From Flavobacteriales bacterium (lineage in GTDB: Bacteria > Bacteroidota > Bacteroidia > Flavobacteriales_D > Sanyastnellaceae), in the NCBI GenBank assembly GCA_022447625.1, contig JAKVAX010000015.1:25099-89098 (forward strand): DNA of 64,000 nucleotides, read 5' to 3'. The translations under genes were made by a program, and so were the position numbers. Below are positions 19,458-27,684 of the stretch, piece by piece. A model generated the notes under the pieces. That model searched no databases. It was not told the DNA's origin and worked only from the letters and a program-made list of their open reading frames with translations. Position 1 is the first letter of the stretch. Each line of letters starts with the position of its first letter.

Positions 19458-20255
19458 CTATGCAGGAACTCGCTTCAATAGCGACGACCAACGATCAATA
19501 ATCTCTTGCTCGGCAAACTCTTCCGACTCGTAAGCATAGAGGTTCCATTCCCCATTGACGAATTCTAGCGCGCTGAGGTTTTCTATCCAATCTCCTGAGT
19601 TCATGTAGTTGACCGTTTTCCCATCGAGTTCAATGGTTCGGCGTTGCGGTTGATGAATGTGACCACAAACAACGTAGTCGAAATCATTTTCAATGGCAAT
19701 CTCAGCCGCAGTAGTCTCAAAATCGCTGATGTATTTGACCGCTTTCTTCACACTGTTCTTAATACGTTTAGAAAACGACATTCTCGGACGACCGAATAGC
19801 TGAAGCACTGCGTTGACTATGTTGTTTGTCGCAATCAAGAGGTCATAACCCCAACCACCCAGTTTAGCCAGCCACTTTGCATACTGCATGGAAGCGTCGA
19901 AAATATCTCCATGAAAGAACCAGTATTTCTTGCCTTCGATACGTAATTCAAGTTGATTCACCAGGTGGAGATTCCCAATCGAAAATTCGGCATATCTGCG
20001 TAATGCCTCATCGTGGTTTCCTGTGATGTAATAGACTGGAACTTTTTCTGAAAATCGGATGATCTGCTTCACGATCCGCATATGGGTCTCTGGGAAATAG
20101 CGCTTCTTGAAATTCCACATGTCGAAGATGTCTCCGTTGAGGATCACCATTTCAGGTTCAACAGAACTGAGATAGCGATTGAGCTCACGAGCTTTGCATC
20201 CGAATGTTCCAAGGTGTAGGTCACTCAAGACCAAGATGTCCACGTTACGCTTCAT
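19458..20255 (-). CDS. LpxH-like UDP-2,3-diacylglucosamine diphosphatase (metallophosphoesterase)
   Basis: 265 residues with all calcineurin-like metal motifs: SDLHLG (D12, H14), NGDIFD, TGNHDE, FHGDIFD and GHIHQP. The order and spacing fit the LpxH/LpxH2 branch, which hydrolyses UDP-2,3-diacylglucosamine to lipid X in lipid A synthesis at the inner-membrane face. No other lpx gene is nearby, and Bacteroidota can carry several related metallophosphoesterases, so substrate assignment is moderate. It ends 6 bp from the convergent phosphatase-like gene. Confidence 0.8.
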   Translation of the reverse strand: MKRNVDILVLSDLHLGTFGCKARELNRYLSSVEPEMVILNGDIFDMWNFKKRYFPETHMRIVKQIIRFSEKVPVYYITGNHDEALRRYAEFSIGNLHLVNQLELRIEGKKYWFFHGDIFDASMQYAKWLAKLGGWGYDLLIATNNIVNAVLQLFGRPRMSFSKRIKNSVKKAVKYISDFETTAAEIAIENDFDYVVCGHIHQPQRRTIELDGKTVNYMNSGDWIENLSALEFVNGEWNLYAYESEEFAEQEIIDRWSSLLKRVPA

Positions 20256-20385
20256 GTCCGAAGGTTTACTTCAAAATAAGCGTGTCAAATTGTGTTGGGG
20301 TTTACCCTTGAATTATGTGAGTTTTAAATGATTTGAGCCGTAATGAGTAGAATGTTAAGTACCTATGAATCAGGTGTTAACTGCA

Positions 20386-21360
20386 CTAGAGCCATAGCGG
20401 CATCAACGCCCCAATGATCAATCCACCGGCCATTAGAATCTTTGACCACTTACTCGCAACACCATAGTGAGCCTTCTTACGTGCAATCCATGTAAAACGC
20501 AGACTTACGAGGGCAGGAATAAAGATGGCGGCAACAACCATGGCCGCAAAAATGAAGAAGCTTGTTTCGTTCGGAACATAATCTCGAATGGCCCAGAGTG
20601 TAATGGCAATAGCTACAAATAGCACCGTAAATAGTCCGATGATGTATCGCTTAGCGCCTTTTTCGCCCCAGGCGATAGGGATTGTTGTAAATCCACCGGC
20701 TTTATCTCCTTCCGTATCCTCAATGTCTTTTTGAGCTTCTCTGATCATAGTGGTCCAGAAAGCGAAACCAGCATATCCTAGTAACCACTGCCATGAGTCA
20801 AATGAGAAGGCATTGCCGTTCCCACCCGTGAGAGTGAAAGCATGCGCTAACTTCGGAACTTCAATGAACCCAGCCCAAACAGGAACTACAGCTACCAAGA
20901 GCGAGACTACAAAATTGCCGATCCAAATCTGCTTTTTGAAGAGGAGGGAATAGAACCATAACAGGGCCGACATAGTCACTGGAAAAAGAATCAAACGCCA
21001 GTCGTTTTGGTCCCAAGCCAACCAAACAGTAATCAACGTGGCTATTACGTTGAAAGCATGATGACCGGCCATCACCACACGACGCTTCACCACGCGACCT
21101 ACAATGACCTTCTCTGGTTTGTTGACGCGATCAACTTTCAAATCGAAATAGTCATTGATCATATTTCCTGCAGCCGCGAGCAGCACCATCACGAATACCA
21201 TCAGGCCAAATTTCCATTCTTCGAGAAGGAAGCCTTGGACCAATCCATGGTGTTCAGCAATCGCGTGAAGTACGCCCCAGCGCATTGCATACATCGTGAA
21301 AACGATGATGAGCAAATTGACTGGACGAAGGAGCTTTATGAAACCCAGGGTGGAATTCAT
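20386..21360 (-). CDS. UbiA family prenyltransferase (geranylgeranylglycerol-phosphate type)
   Basis: 324 residues, about nine predicted membrane helices. Both aspartate-rich motifs of the UbiA superfamily are present: NDYFDLKVDRVNKP (~residue 69) and DIEDTEGDKAGGFTTIPI (~213). Such Bacteroidota genes are often annotated as geranylgeranylglycerol-phosphate geranylgeranyltransferase, but the true acceptor in these bacteria is uncertain; a quinone or heme role would need the MenA or CtaB context, which is absent. A perfect -7 element sits 4 bp before the ATG, so the transcript should be leaderless or nearly so. Confidence 0.85.
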   Translation of the reverse strand: MNSTLGFIKLLRPVNLLIIVFTMYAMRWGVLHAIAEHHGLVQGFLLEEWKFGLMVFVMVLLAAAGNMINDYFDLKVDRVNKPEKVIVGRVVKRRVVMAGHHAFNVIATLITVWLAWDQNDWRLILFPVTMSALLWFYSLLFKKQIWIGNFVVSLLVAVVPVWAGFIEVPKLAHAFTLTGGNGNAFSFDSWQWLLGYAGFAFWTTMIREAQKDIEDTEGDKAGGFTTIPIAWGEKGAKRYIIGLFTVLFVAIAITLWAIRDYVPNETSFFIFAAMVVAAIFIPALVSLRFTWIARKKAHYGVASKWSKILMAGGLIIGALMPLWL

Positions 21361-21364
21361 ACCG

Positions 21365-21372
21365 CAAACCTA
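21365..21372 (-). promoter_or_regulatory. -7 promoter element of the UbiA gene
   Basis: Minus-strand TAGGTTTG, an exact TAnnTTTG, four bases before the start codon; a TTG on the minus strand (21398-21396) lies 23 bp upstream, within the known -33 spacing range for flavobacteria. Confidence 0.6.
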
Positions 21373-21510
21373 CCAAATGCTTCCTTGAAAAAGATCAATT
21401 CCGCATAATCGTTGAAAGATTTGTCTGTTAATAATGTGTGGAATTGTTCTTGTCGAAGGAGGTGAAAGTGCTCAACTTTTGGTCTTAGATTAGAGCGACA
21501 AGTGGAGACT

Positions 21511-21834
21511 ATGAGCGAAAATCAAACATCTGAACTAACGAAAAGGGTCATGATCGTAGGGAAGCATGACTACATTATCGAGAAACTCGAAGGCATTCTT
21601 AAACTGGCCAAATTCGGGACACTCGGTTCTTCTGATCCGGAAAGGATCATGCGGATGCTACGCGAAGAAGATTTTGATCTGCTACTGATTGGCGGTGGTA
21701 TTGAACCCCACAGTCGTCTAGCGTACATCGAATACATTCAATCACACAAGCCTGATGTAAGAGTTGTAGAGCACTACGGCGGGCCAGCAACCATCTTAAG
21801 CGAGGTACACGGAGCCCTCGGGTTTACAGCATAG
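21511..21834 (+). CDS. small receiver-like (pseudo-receiver) protein
   Basis: 107 residues from ATG 21511 (a GTG three codons upstream is possible). The pattern VMIVGKHDYIIEKLEGIL...FDLLLIGGGIEP...VRVVEHYGG follows the alternating alpha/beta order of a CheY-like receiver. The acidic pair after beta-1 is replaced (GK) and the expected phospho-aspartate after beta-3 is glycine (LLIGGG), so it cannot be phosphorylated in the usual way. No output domain. It lies alone on the plus strand between two minus-strand genes and overlaps the downstream convergent gene by 11 bp. Confidence 0.7.
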   Translation: MSENQTSELTKRVMIVGKHDYIIEKLEGILKLAKFGTLGSSDPERIMRMLREEDFDLLLIGGGIEPHSRLAYIEYIQSHKPDVRVVEHYGGPATILSEVHGALGFTA

Positions 21835-22795
21835 ATTTCGCATCGATCATCTCGTTGTGTCCATCACGATGCAGCGCGTAGTTGAAACCAGGGTGTATCG
21901 CGTATGCTCCCACTTCACCTGCTTTATTCACTGCCAAATATCCAACTTGCATATCTTTCACATTGTTGCGTTCAGCGATGCGACGAACACCTTCTTCACA
22001 TGCTTCTTGAGGAGAAGCACCTTGACGCATTAATTCAACAATCAAGAATGAACCCAAGGTGCGAAGTACCAATTCGCCGAGTCCTGTGGCAGTGGCTCCA
22101 CCTACTTCATTGTCAACGAACAGTCCAGCTCCAATGATAGGACTATCACCAACGCGTCCATGCATTTTATAGGCCAAACCACTTGTGGTACATGCTCCCG
22201 CAATGTCTCCAGCTTTATCCATCGAAAGAAGACCGATGGTATCGTGATTCTCAATATTAATGATGGGCTTATATTCTTTCTCCTTCAGCCATTCCTTCCA
22301 GGCTTTTTCAGATTCAGGAGTGAGAAGCTTGGTCTTTTCAAAGCCATTATCCAGCGCGAATCGACGTGCACCTTCGCCGGCTAACATGACGTGTGGCGTA
22401 TCATCCATCACTTTTCGCGCGACAGATACAGGGTGTAGAATATCTTGAAGGAAGCATACCGAACCAGCATTGCCTTTAGAGTCCATGATGCACGCGTCCA
22501 GAGTGACATTTCCATCGCGATCAGGCAATCCACCAACTCCTACACTTTGTCCGGTGGCATCAGCTTCGGTAATGCGCACGCCCATTTCCGCTGCATCTAC
22601 TGCAGTTCCACCGTTGGCGATGATCTTGTGCGCCTCGTCATTCGCAGCTAACCCATGCCACCAGGTGCTGATAACCAGTCCTTTTTTATAAGGAATAGGG
22701 TCTTTCTTAACGGGTTGAGCTTTGACAAGAGGGGCGAGGCTTAGGCCGGCCAATGCTGCGCCTGAACGTTTCAGGAATGATCTTCTATTCGACAT
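21824..22795 (-). CDS. N4-(beta-N-acetylglucosaminyl)-L-asparaginase (glycosylasparaginase)
   Basis: 323 residues, an Ntn-hydrolase. The autoprocessing motif HDTIG at ~183-187 supplies the catalytic threonine after Asp-Thr cleavage. GRVGDSPIIGAGLFVDN and GGATATGLGE match substrate-binding segments of the flavobacterial enzyme. The N-terminus (MSNRRSFLKRSGAALAGLSL) is a twin-arginine signal with RRSFLK, so the enzyme is exported folded to the periplasm, where it would cleave GlcNAc-Asn from glycopeptides. Type 2 isoaspartyl peptidase is less likely because of HDTIG. Confidence 0.9.
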   Translation of the reverse strand: MSNRRSFLKRSGAALAGLSLAPLVKAQPVKKDPIPYKKGLVISTWWHGLAANDEAHKIIANGGTAVDAAEMGVRITEADATGQSVGVGGLPDRDGNVTLDACIMDSKGNAGSVCFLQDILHPVSVARKVMDDTPHVMLAGEGARRFALDNGFEKTKLLTPESEKAWKEWLKEKEYKPIINIENHDTIGLLSMDKAGDIAGACTTSGLAYKMHGRVGDSPIIGAGLFVDNEVGGATATGLGELVLRTLGSFLIVELMRQGASPQEACEEGVRRIAERNNVKDMQVGYLAVNKAGEVGAYAIHPGFNYALHRDGHNEMIDAKSML

Positions 22796-22826
22796 GCTAG
22801 AAATGTAAGCATTCCTTTGTTTTTTT

Positions 22827-22840
22827 CGCTAGCGCGGAAT
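22827..22840 (+). repeat. CGCTAGCGCGGAAT motif, intergenic representative of a dispersed repeat
   Basis: Fits the consensus CGCTANCGCGGAA. Exact plus-orientation copies start at 2059, 2629, 8664, 22827, 38433, 41960, 52378 and 63580; exact minus-orientation copies at 15547, 15904, 23709, 50502 and 56457. Near copies are at 25603 (intergenic) and 41439. Most lie inside genes and are read in more than one frame, so the conserved thing is the DNA word, not a peptide. Confidence 0.8.
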
Positions 22841-22851
22841 AGGATGGGATG

Positions 22852-23346
22852 TTAATCGTCTTCTTCGAGAATCTTCTTCTTCTCCTTTTCGAACTCTTCT
22901 TGAGTCAGGATTCCTTGGTCTAGAAGTGCTTTCAACTCGATGAGTCGCTCCACCTTCGATTTCGGACGATTGGCTTGCTGTAGTTCCCATTCAGGATGGT
23001 CAGGACTTACCGGCTGAAGCTGGTAGTGGTAGTTACTATCGTATTCGAGTGCCCAGATCCAAGGGATAAGAAAGAAGAAACCTCCAATCACAGCTCCTAC
23101 ATGTACATCATCGTCTTTGACAATTTCGGCGTTTAAGGTCTCATATCCCAGCATTTCCATTCGGATCAATGTGTTGCTAAAGGAAGCTTTGGCATCTCGG
23201 TGTTTGTAGGGCGTCTTGCCTACCATATTTCCATCAAGGTAGAGCTTCGCCCCACTCGGAGAAGAAGTGATCATTGTCTTGCTAGAACATGATATCAAAG
23301 TAAAGGAAATCAGCAGGATAGATAGGAGTCGAGCCGTTCTTTGCAT
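22852..23346 (-). CDS. lipoprotein with PEGA and SHOCT domains
   Basis: 164 residues; the start at 23346 is chosen because it begins a lipoprotein signal (MQRTARLLSILLISFTLISC, cysteine at 20). Residues ~28-68 resemble a PEGA domain (SPSGAKLYLDGNMVGKTPY). A hydrophobic Gly/Phe/Trp segment follows (GAVIGGFFFLIPWIWAL), and the last ~30 residues form a SHOCT-like helix-turn (LLDQGILTQEEFEKEKKKIL). Function unknown; such proteins are envelope lipoproteins. First of a run of small minus-strand lipoprotein genes. Confidence 0.8.
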   Translation of the reverse strand: MQRTARLLSILLISFTLISCSSKTMITSSPSGAKLYLDGNMVGKTPYKHRDAKASFSNTLIRMEMLGYETLNAEIVKDDDVHVGAVIGGFFFLIPWIWALEYDSNYHYQLQPVSPDHPEWELQQANRPKSKVERLIELKALLDQGILTQEEFEKEKKKILEEDD

Positions 23347-23460
23347 GACAAAGTGTTTGGATAAAATTAAGCAATTCTTGTACCAAAGTGGAAAGCGGAT
23401 TGCGGAATGTGGAATGCTGTGCATCCCTAAATAGCGTTGACCTGTTGGTTCAACATTCTA

Positions 23461-23992
23461 CTATTTATTTAATGGGCAAAGGAAGGCTCCTGTTCTTTCT
23501 TCTTGTTCGGTCATAATGAATGAGACCGCACGGTTGGTTCGATCTTGGAGAATGAAATCGCTTCCTTCGGCGATGCGCATATCGAAGAGTGTGAGTGCTT
23601 CTCGATAGGCGTCTAGTGCCGGTTCTGTGGTACGTACTTTGTGTTGAAGAGCGCCAAGTTGTAGGTGAACTTCGGCCTGGGAGTCATTCCATCTCCATGA
23701 CTTATACCATTCCGCGTTAGCGCGATCATATTCATACTTAGTTACATAAACCAAGGCTCTTGAATTATAAGCCAGATAGCAAGTTTCGTCCATCTGAATG
23801 GCCTTGTCGAGCACAGCCATCGCACTATCAGGCTTTCGATGATACACCTTTTGTGGCCTCTATTTGAAGCGACATGGCATCAGGGTGGTACGATGGTTTG
23901 TCATTAGAATTGGTTCCACCGCAGGCGAAAAATAGAGCCGCTAAGACAAGAAGAAAGATGTTTCTTATGTTGCGAAGATCGCAATTGAGCAT
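23461..23992 (-). pseudogene. TPR lipoprotein gene interrupted by a frameshift
   Basis: The 5' part (23992 to 23828) encodes a lipoprotein signal (MLNCDLRNIRN, then LAALFFACGG) and about 54 residues before a TGA. The 3' part (23847 to 23461) encodes TPR-like helices (AYNSRALVYVTKYEYDRANAEW, HLQLGALQHKV, ALDAYREAL) in another frame and has only a GTG to start from. Removing one base from the A run at 23849-23852 (minus strand) joins them through ATKVYHRKPDS into one ~176-residue tetratricopeptide lipoprotein. Either a recent inactivation, an assembly error, or programmed slippage, although a four-base run is short for the last. Confidence 0.75.
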
Positions 23993-24006
23993 CAATCAAC
24001 AACTGA

Positions 24007-24297
24007 CTAATGCGAGTCTAAATTGATGACAGATTCATTGAAACAACTCACGTCAACGTTGTAGTAGTGTTCGCTTCCGAACAATCCTGATTCCTCAGCA
24101 CGAATGTGATGTGTGCCGGTCGTGATGTAATACGAGTCAGATTCGAAAGCGTCTATAGAGCCTATGAGGTCATCACCGGAATAAATGTAGAATATACAAT
24201 CGGTATGATTTTCAACGACAAGATCTCCGTAGGCGCACATAAAATCACATGAGGTAAAGAGAAAAGAAAGACAGATGATAAATAGGGAACTTCGCAT
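24007..24297 (-). CDS. small lipoprotein of unknown function
   Basis: 96 residues with a lipoprotein signal (MRSSLFIICLSFLFTSC, cysteine 17). The mature part is a compact beta-rich domain with conserved-looking ENHTDCIFYIYSGDDLIGS and ITTGTHHIRAEESG, resembling beta-sandwich lipoprotein domains in which a small polar group is displayed, and four further cysteines. I do not recognise the family. It is 14 bp from the frameshifted TPR gene, probably the same transcript. Confidence 0.7.
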   Translation of the reverse strand: MRSSLFIICLSFLFTSCDFMCAYGDLVVENHTDCIFYIYSGDDLIGSIDAFESDSYYITTGTHHIRAEESGLFGSEHYYNVDVSCFNESVINLDSH

Positions 24298-24328
24298 ACC
24301 CGATTTAAAACAACTATCGTACCGTAAA

Positions 24329-24937
24329 CTACTTCAGCACAATCTCCATCATCATTCCTTCTTTCACATCTCCAGTATCGTAAGTGATCGTGTGGTCTGA
24401 TACTTTTGCTACATCGAGGTTGCAGCTCTTAACTTTATGCTTGAAATGTAGTGTATTGATCTCACGAAGCAGTTCTTCTTCACCTGCTTCCCCTTGACGA
24501 ACCCACATGCGTATAGTCTTGCCGTCTTTCGAAACAAATGATTCAGGCATACTGCCTTCTTCCGGGTCATAACTGTTGGCCATGATGGTATTCAACGACT
24601 CTAGATCGTCAAAAGTGATCTTCATATTTAATTTCAAATTCAGCGTGTCTACGGTGAACGTGAAGTTGTCTTTACCTACTTCTTTCTCGATTTCACTGAA
24701 GAGCTCATCGCTATCCTCCATGAATTCGATCATGAACTTGCGCACTGCTTGGTCTTTATCAGCTTGAGTTGTGTAAACAGTATCACCCTCTAACTCTGCC
24801 ATAGCAGTGAAAAGCGCAGATAAATCAAGTTTCGTTTCTGAATAGCCAGAGAAGTCTTTGTCGAAGTAGATATCGTTCTCGACAACACAAGAAGCCAGCA
24901 ATAGAACAGCGGCAAAAAAGCTAAAAATCTTTTTCAT
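24329..24937 (-). CDS. lipoprotein of unknown function
   Basis: 202 residues; start at 24937 chosen for its lipoprotein signal (MKKIFSFFAAVLLLASC, cysteine 17) over an upstream in-frame ATG at 25003. The mature protein is acidic with amphipathic helices (KDQAVRKFMIEFMEDSDELF) and beta segments (KLNMKITFDDLESLNTIM), general features of the small Bacteroidota outer-membrane lipoproteins. No family recognised. Follows the DUF4442 gene on the same strand after an 84-bp gap. Confidence 0.78.
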   Translation of the reverse strand: MKKIFSFFAAVLLLASCVVENDIYFDKDFSGYSETKLDLSALFTAMAELEGDTVYTTQADKDQAVRKFMIEFMEDSDELFSEIEKEVGKDNFTFTVDTLNLKLNMKITFDDLESLNTIMANSYDPEEGSMPESFVSKDGKTIRMWVRQGEAGEEELLREINTLHFKHKVKSCNLDVAKVSDHTITYDTGDVKEGMMMEIVLK

Positions 24938-25021
24938 GATGGTTGGTTTCAAGGGTGACGTATAACCAGTATTGAAAGTTATGTCTTTATATGATTTTAA
25001 CACCTCTCCATCAACAAATAC

Positions 25022-25558
25022 CTAGCCATGATTTTTCTCAGTCTTCCGTTTACGCTTTTCGCGATAGAATGATTTATCAGCTACGTAAATCAACTTATTT
25101 ACTTCACAGAAAACGGTGTCACCTTGGTGATTGGTTAACGCTGTAAGTTTATGAATCTCAATTTCTTGATGCGCAGCCACTTGGCGCTTGATATCTACTA
25201 CTTCTTCTTCAGTGTAAGTGAATTGCGCATAGAGATGTTCCTTGGCCGGTCGTTTAAATCTGACTTCTGCAGACTTATCCCAAACCACATAATCGGGCCC
25301 GAGGATATGAATGAGTTGAATCATCGGAATTGGGTCAACTGCCGAGAACATGCTACCACCGAATATGGAATTCACATAGTTGCGGTTCTTCCAGCTAATT
25401 TTCAATTTAACACGCACTTCATGTAGATCATCAGAAACGTCGATCACACGAGCTGTAGATCTTCGATACATGGGAGAGAGGTTAAACCCATGTTTAAATA
25501 TCTTCTTTTGAGGTATGATCTTCGCACTAATCTTTGCAAGGCGCTGGTAAATCGACAT
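25022..25558 (-). CDS. DUF4442 hotdog-fold protein (putative acyl-CoA thioesterase)
   Basis: 178 residues. The segment NRNYVNSIFGGSMFSAVDPIPMIQL is the helix-containing core of the DUF4442/PaaI-like hotdog family, followed by DYVVWDKSAEVRFKRPAKEHLYA strands. Family members bind acyl-thioesters; the substrate is unknown. The C-terminus is basic (REKRKRKTEKNHG). No signal peptide, so cytoplasmic. Confidence 0.85.
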   Translation of the reverse strand: MSIYQRLAKISAKIIPQKKIFKHGFNLSPMYRRSTARVIDVSDDLHEVRVKLKISWKNRNYVNSIFGGSMFSAVDPIPMIQLIHILGPDYVVWDKSAEVRFKRPAKEHLYAQFTYTEEEVVDIKRQVAAHQEIEIHKLTALTNHQGDTVFCEVNKLIYVADKSFYREKRKRKTEKNHG

Positions 25559-25619
25559 AGGCGTTCAAATGATATGTATGCCTAATATACGGTTTAGAAT
25601 TTCGCTTGCGCGGAATGGT

Positions 25620-26408
25620 TTACTCGATATATACTTTCTTTTCAGCAGAGCCGTCAGAGTACAGGTAGATGAGAATTTGGTTGGGTTGAGGTTCGACCTC
25701 TTGCCCTTGGAGATTGACGATTTTGAGGAGTTCTTTCTTAGAATAATTAATGGCAAAGTCATGCACGGATAGGCTCAAATCGCAGTTGGAGGTGAAGTGA
25801 TGGCTTTCTCCCTCCTCACGGTAGCAAATCATTTCGAACCAGCAATCACCTTGAACTGGTTGGACTGAATTGAATAACCCAGAAGATGCGCCTATGCCTT
25901 CCACGAGGTAGGTGTTTCCTGTCAGCTGATACCGTTGTCTTGAAGTTCCATTCACCTCTATTTCATCGATAGACTCAATCACACGCCATTGCTCTAACCC
26001 CGCAATTCCTGCAGGCGATGGAACTGTATCTCCAATGTTGAGATTGAAATCGTAGACTATATATTCTTCCTCGAATGTACGCTTAAGATAAATGCGCTTG
26101 TCTTCTTCTCTAATCCCTCCGTAATAGTAGTAGTAGCTGCTCGTATCAATTGTGCACCATTCGCTGCTCACCGCTCCTTGAATCGTAACTGAAAGCGACA
26201 TCAACTTGGCATAGGTTACGCCATTCAAAACGGTATCACCATCAATGGTATAACCATGAGTATAAGTAGTGAAACATTGAAAGTCACTGCAACTATTGAC
26301 TTCTGTCCAGCTATCGCTGGAATCGGCAGTTGAAATGAAAGGGACGTATTCTTGAGCAGTCGCTGAAATTGTCAAAGACAGCACGAGGAGAGATAAGAAG
26401 AGTCGCAT
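25620..26408 (-). CDS. secreted protein with degenerate T9SS sorting domain
   Basis: 262 residues with a signal peptide (MRLFLSLLVLSLTISATAQ). The body has patterns common in secreted flavobacterial proteins (TIDGDTVLNGVTYAKL, IREEDKRIYLK, EEEYIVYDFNLNIGDTV), with cysteines likely disulphide-bonded. The last ~45 residues (KKELLKIVNLQGQEVEP ... ILIYLYSDGSAEKKVYIE) match the second half of a type A sorting domain. Molecular function unknown. A near copy of the dispersed motif (CGCTTGCGCGGAAT, 25603) lies just beyond its stop. Confidence 0.82.
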   Translation of the reverse strand: MRLFLSLLVLSLTISATAQEYVPFISTADSSDSWTEVNSCSDFQCFTTYTHGYTIDGDTVLNGVTYAKLMSLSVTIQGAVSSEWCTIDTSSYYYYYGGIREEDKRIYLKRTFEEEYIVYDFNLNIGDTVPSPAGIAGLEQWRVIESIDEIEVNGTSRQRYQLTGNTYLVEGIGASSGLFNSVQPVQGDCWFEMICYREEGESHHFTSNCDLSLSVHDFAINYSKKELLKIVNLQGQEVEPQPNQILIYLYSDGSAEKKVYIE

Positions 26409-26457
26409 GTTGTTTAGGTGTTGTTATGCATTACATACAATGTTGGCCAGGGCTGCC

Positions 26458-27540
26458 CTAATCGATTTGCCAAGGACCTTCAACGGTAACGTTGCGCACA
26501 ATACCGTTGTCCATTCTGTACAAGCCGCCTGAGCAACCGAACCAGTAGGTGCCGCGGCTATCGTGAAGAATGTTTTGAACGGCCACGGGTTTCCCGTAGT
26601 CATCATTGACTTCGACCAAATCGAAGGTGATTCCATTGTATTTGTACAAGCCAATCCCTAAGGCACTAATCCAGTAATTACCATCTCGGTCTTCATAGAG
26701 CGAATAGAAGTCATTGTTCTGCAACCCAGGTAGCGTGAACCCGTTCATTCGTTGACCGTCGTATACTTGCAATCCACCTTTCCCATGGCGTTCGCTAGGA
26801 TCTGGATGATCCATTTCTGCCCGACGGGTACCGAACCAGAATTGACCTTTGTAGTCTTGGTGGATTACTTGAATGTTGTTTGAGTAGAGTCCGTCGTCTT
26901 CTGTAATGAAACTGAAGTTTTCGCCGTCCCACTTGCACGCACCGTAACCGTCTCTTCCAAACCAGATATTGCCTTCTAGGTCTTCACTGATTTCAGTGAC
27001 CCAATTCACGGTAGCTTGGTATGGCAGCAGTTCCACATCAGGGATCGGTAAAGGGAATTCAGTGCATGTTTCGCCGTCAAACAAACATACGCCTTGCCAG
27101 GTTCCGATCCAGATTCTGTCTTTTGAATCAATGAAGAACTGAGAAACGCTGCTGGTATTGAGTCCATCTTTCTCATTGAAGTTCCTAAACTCCTTGCCAT
27201 CAAAGATGGATATACCCGATTGCGTAATGAACCAAAGCGTACCATCAGATTCTTCGTGGATGGCGATCACTGCATTTCCGATGAGTCCGTCATCTGTGGT
27301 GATGTACTTTAAGGATTCGCCATCATACTTCGCAGCTCCTTTGCTTAAGGTTCCAAACCACAGATTCCCTTTTGAGTCTTCAAATGATTCAACCACATAC
27401 CCATCGATCTGCTCGGCAACCGATTCGATCGTCTCTACTGTTTCCTGAACAGGCTCCGTATTGGTAGTTTCGGCAGGAGGCGAACAAGAGAGGAAGAATA
27501 AGAGTGAGAATGAGAATAAGAGTGAGAGTGATTTGATCAC
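26458..27540 (-). CDS. two-component-propeller lipoprotein
   Basis: 360 residues. Lipoprotein signal with cysteine at 19 (LLFFLSCSPPAE), then about six Reg_prop-type blades with the motif G(N/T)LWFGT...KYDGE (NLWFGTLSKGAAKYDGE, TLWFITQSGISIFDGKE, RIWIGTWQGVCLFDGE, NIWFGRDGYGACKWDGE, TYWFGCSGGLYRMD). Unlike the sensor at 7042-10131 there is no membrane helix or output domain, so it is a free-standing periplasmic or surface propeller. The signal-peptide region is encoded by a GAGTGAGAATGAGAATAAGA-like near-tandem repeat. Role unknown. Confidence 0.85.
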   Translation of the reverse strand: MIKSLSLLFSFSLLFFLSCSPPAETTNTEPVQETVETIESVAEQIDGYVVESFEDSKGNLWFGTLSKGAAKYDGESLKYITTDDGLIGNAVIAIHEESDGTLWFITQSGISIFDGKEFRNFNEKDGLNTSSVSQFFIDSKDRIWIGTWQGVCLFDGETCTEFPLPIPDVELLPYQATVNWVTEISEDLEGNIWFGRDGYGACKWDGENFSFITEDDGLYSNNIQVIHQDYKGQFWFGTRRAEMDHPDPSERHGKGGLQVYDGQRMNGFTLPGLQNNDFYSLYEDRDGNYWISALGIGLYKYNGITFDLVEVNDDYGKPVAVQNILHDSRGTYWFGCSGGLYRMDNGIVRNVTVEGPWQID

Positions 27541-27610
27541 GGTGTTTAGTGTTGGTGATCAAAGATTGGAAAAATCAGAGGAAGACCTTCGCTTTCAACT
27601 CACAAGGAAA

Positions 27611-27635
27611 GTAAAAAGCCCTCGTGTGGAGGGCC
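27611..27635 (-). terminator. intrinsic terminator downstream of the ammonium transporter gene
   Basis: Minus strand: GCCCTC-CACAC-GAGGGC followed by TTTTTAC, 50 bp past the stop at 27685. Confidence 0.8.
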
Positions 27636-27684
27636 ATTTATTCATCTTTCTAATTCCAAAAGTATAGGTCATCGGTGTGGGCGC

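Noticed and set aside
21824..22795. Isoaspartyl peptidase / plant-type asparaginase
   Set aside because: HDTIG and the overall motif order are glycosylasparaginase features.
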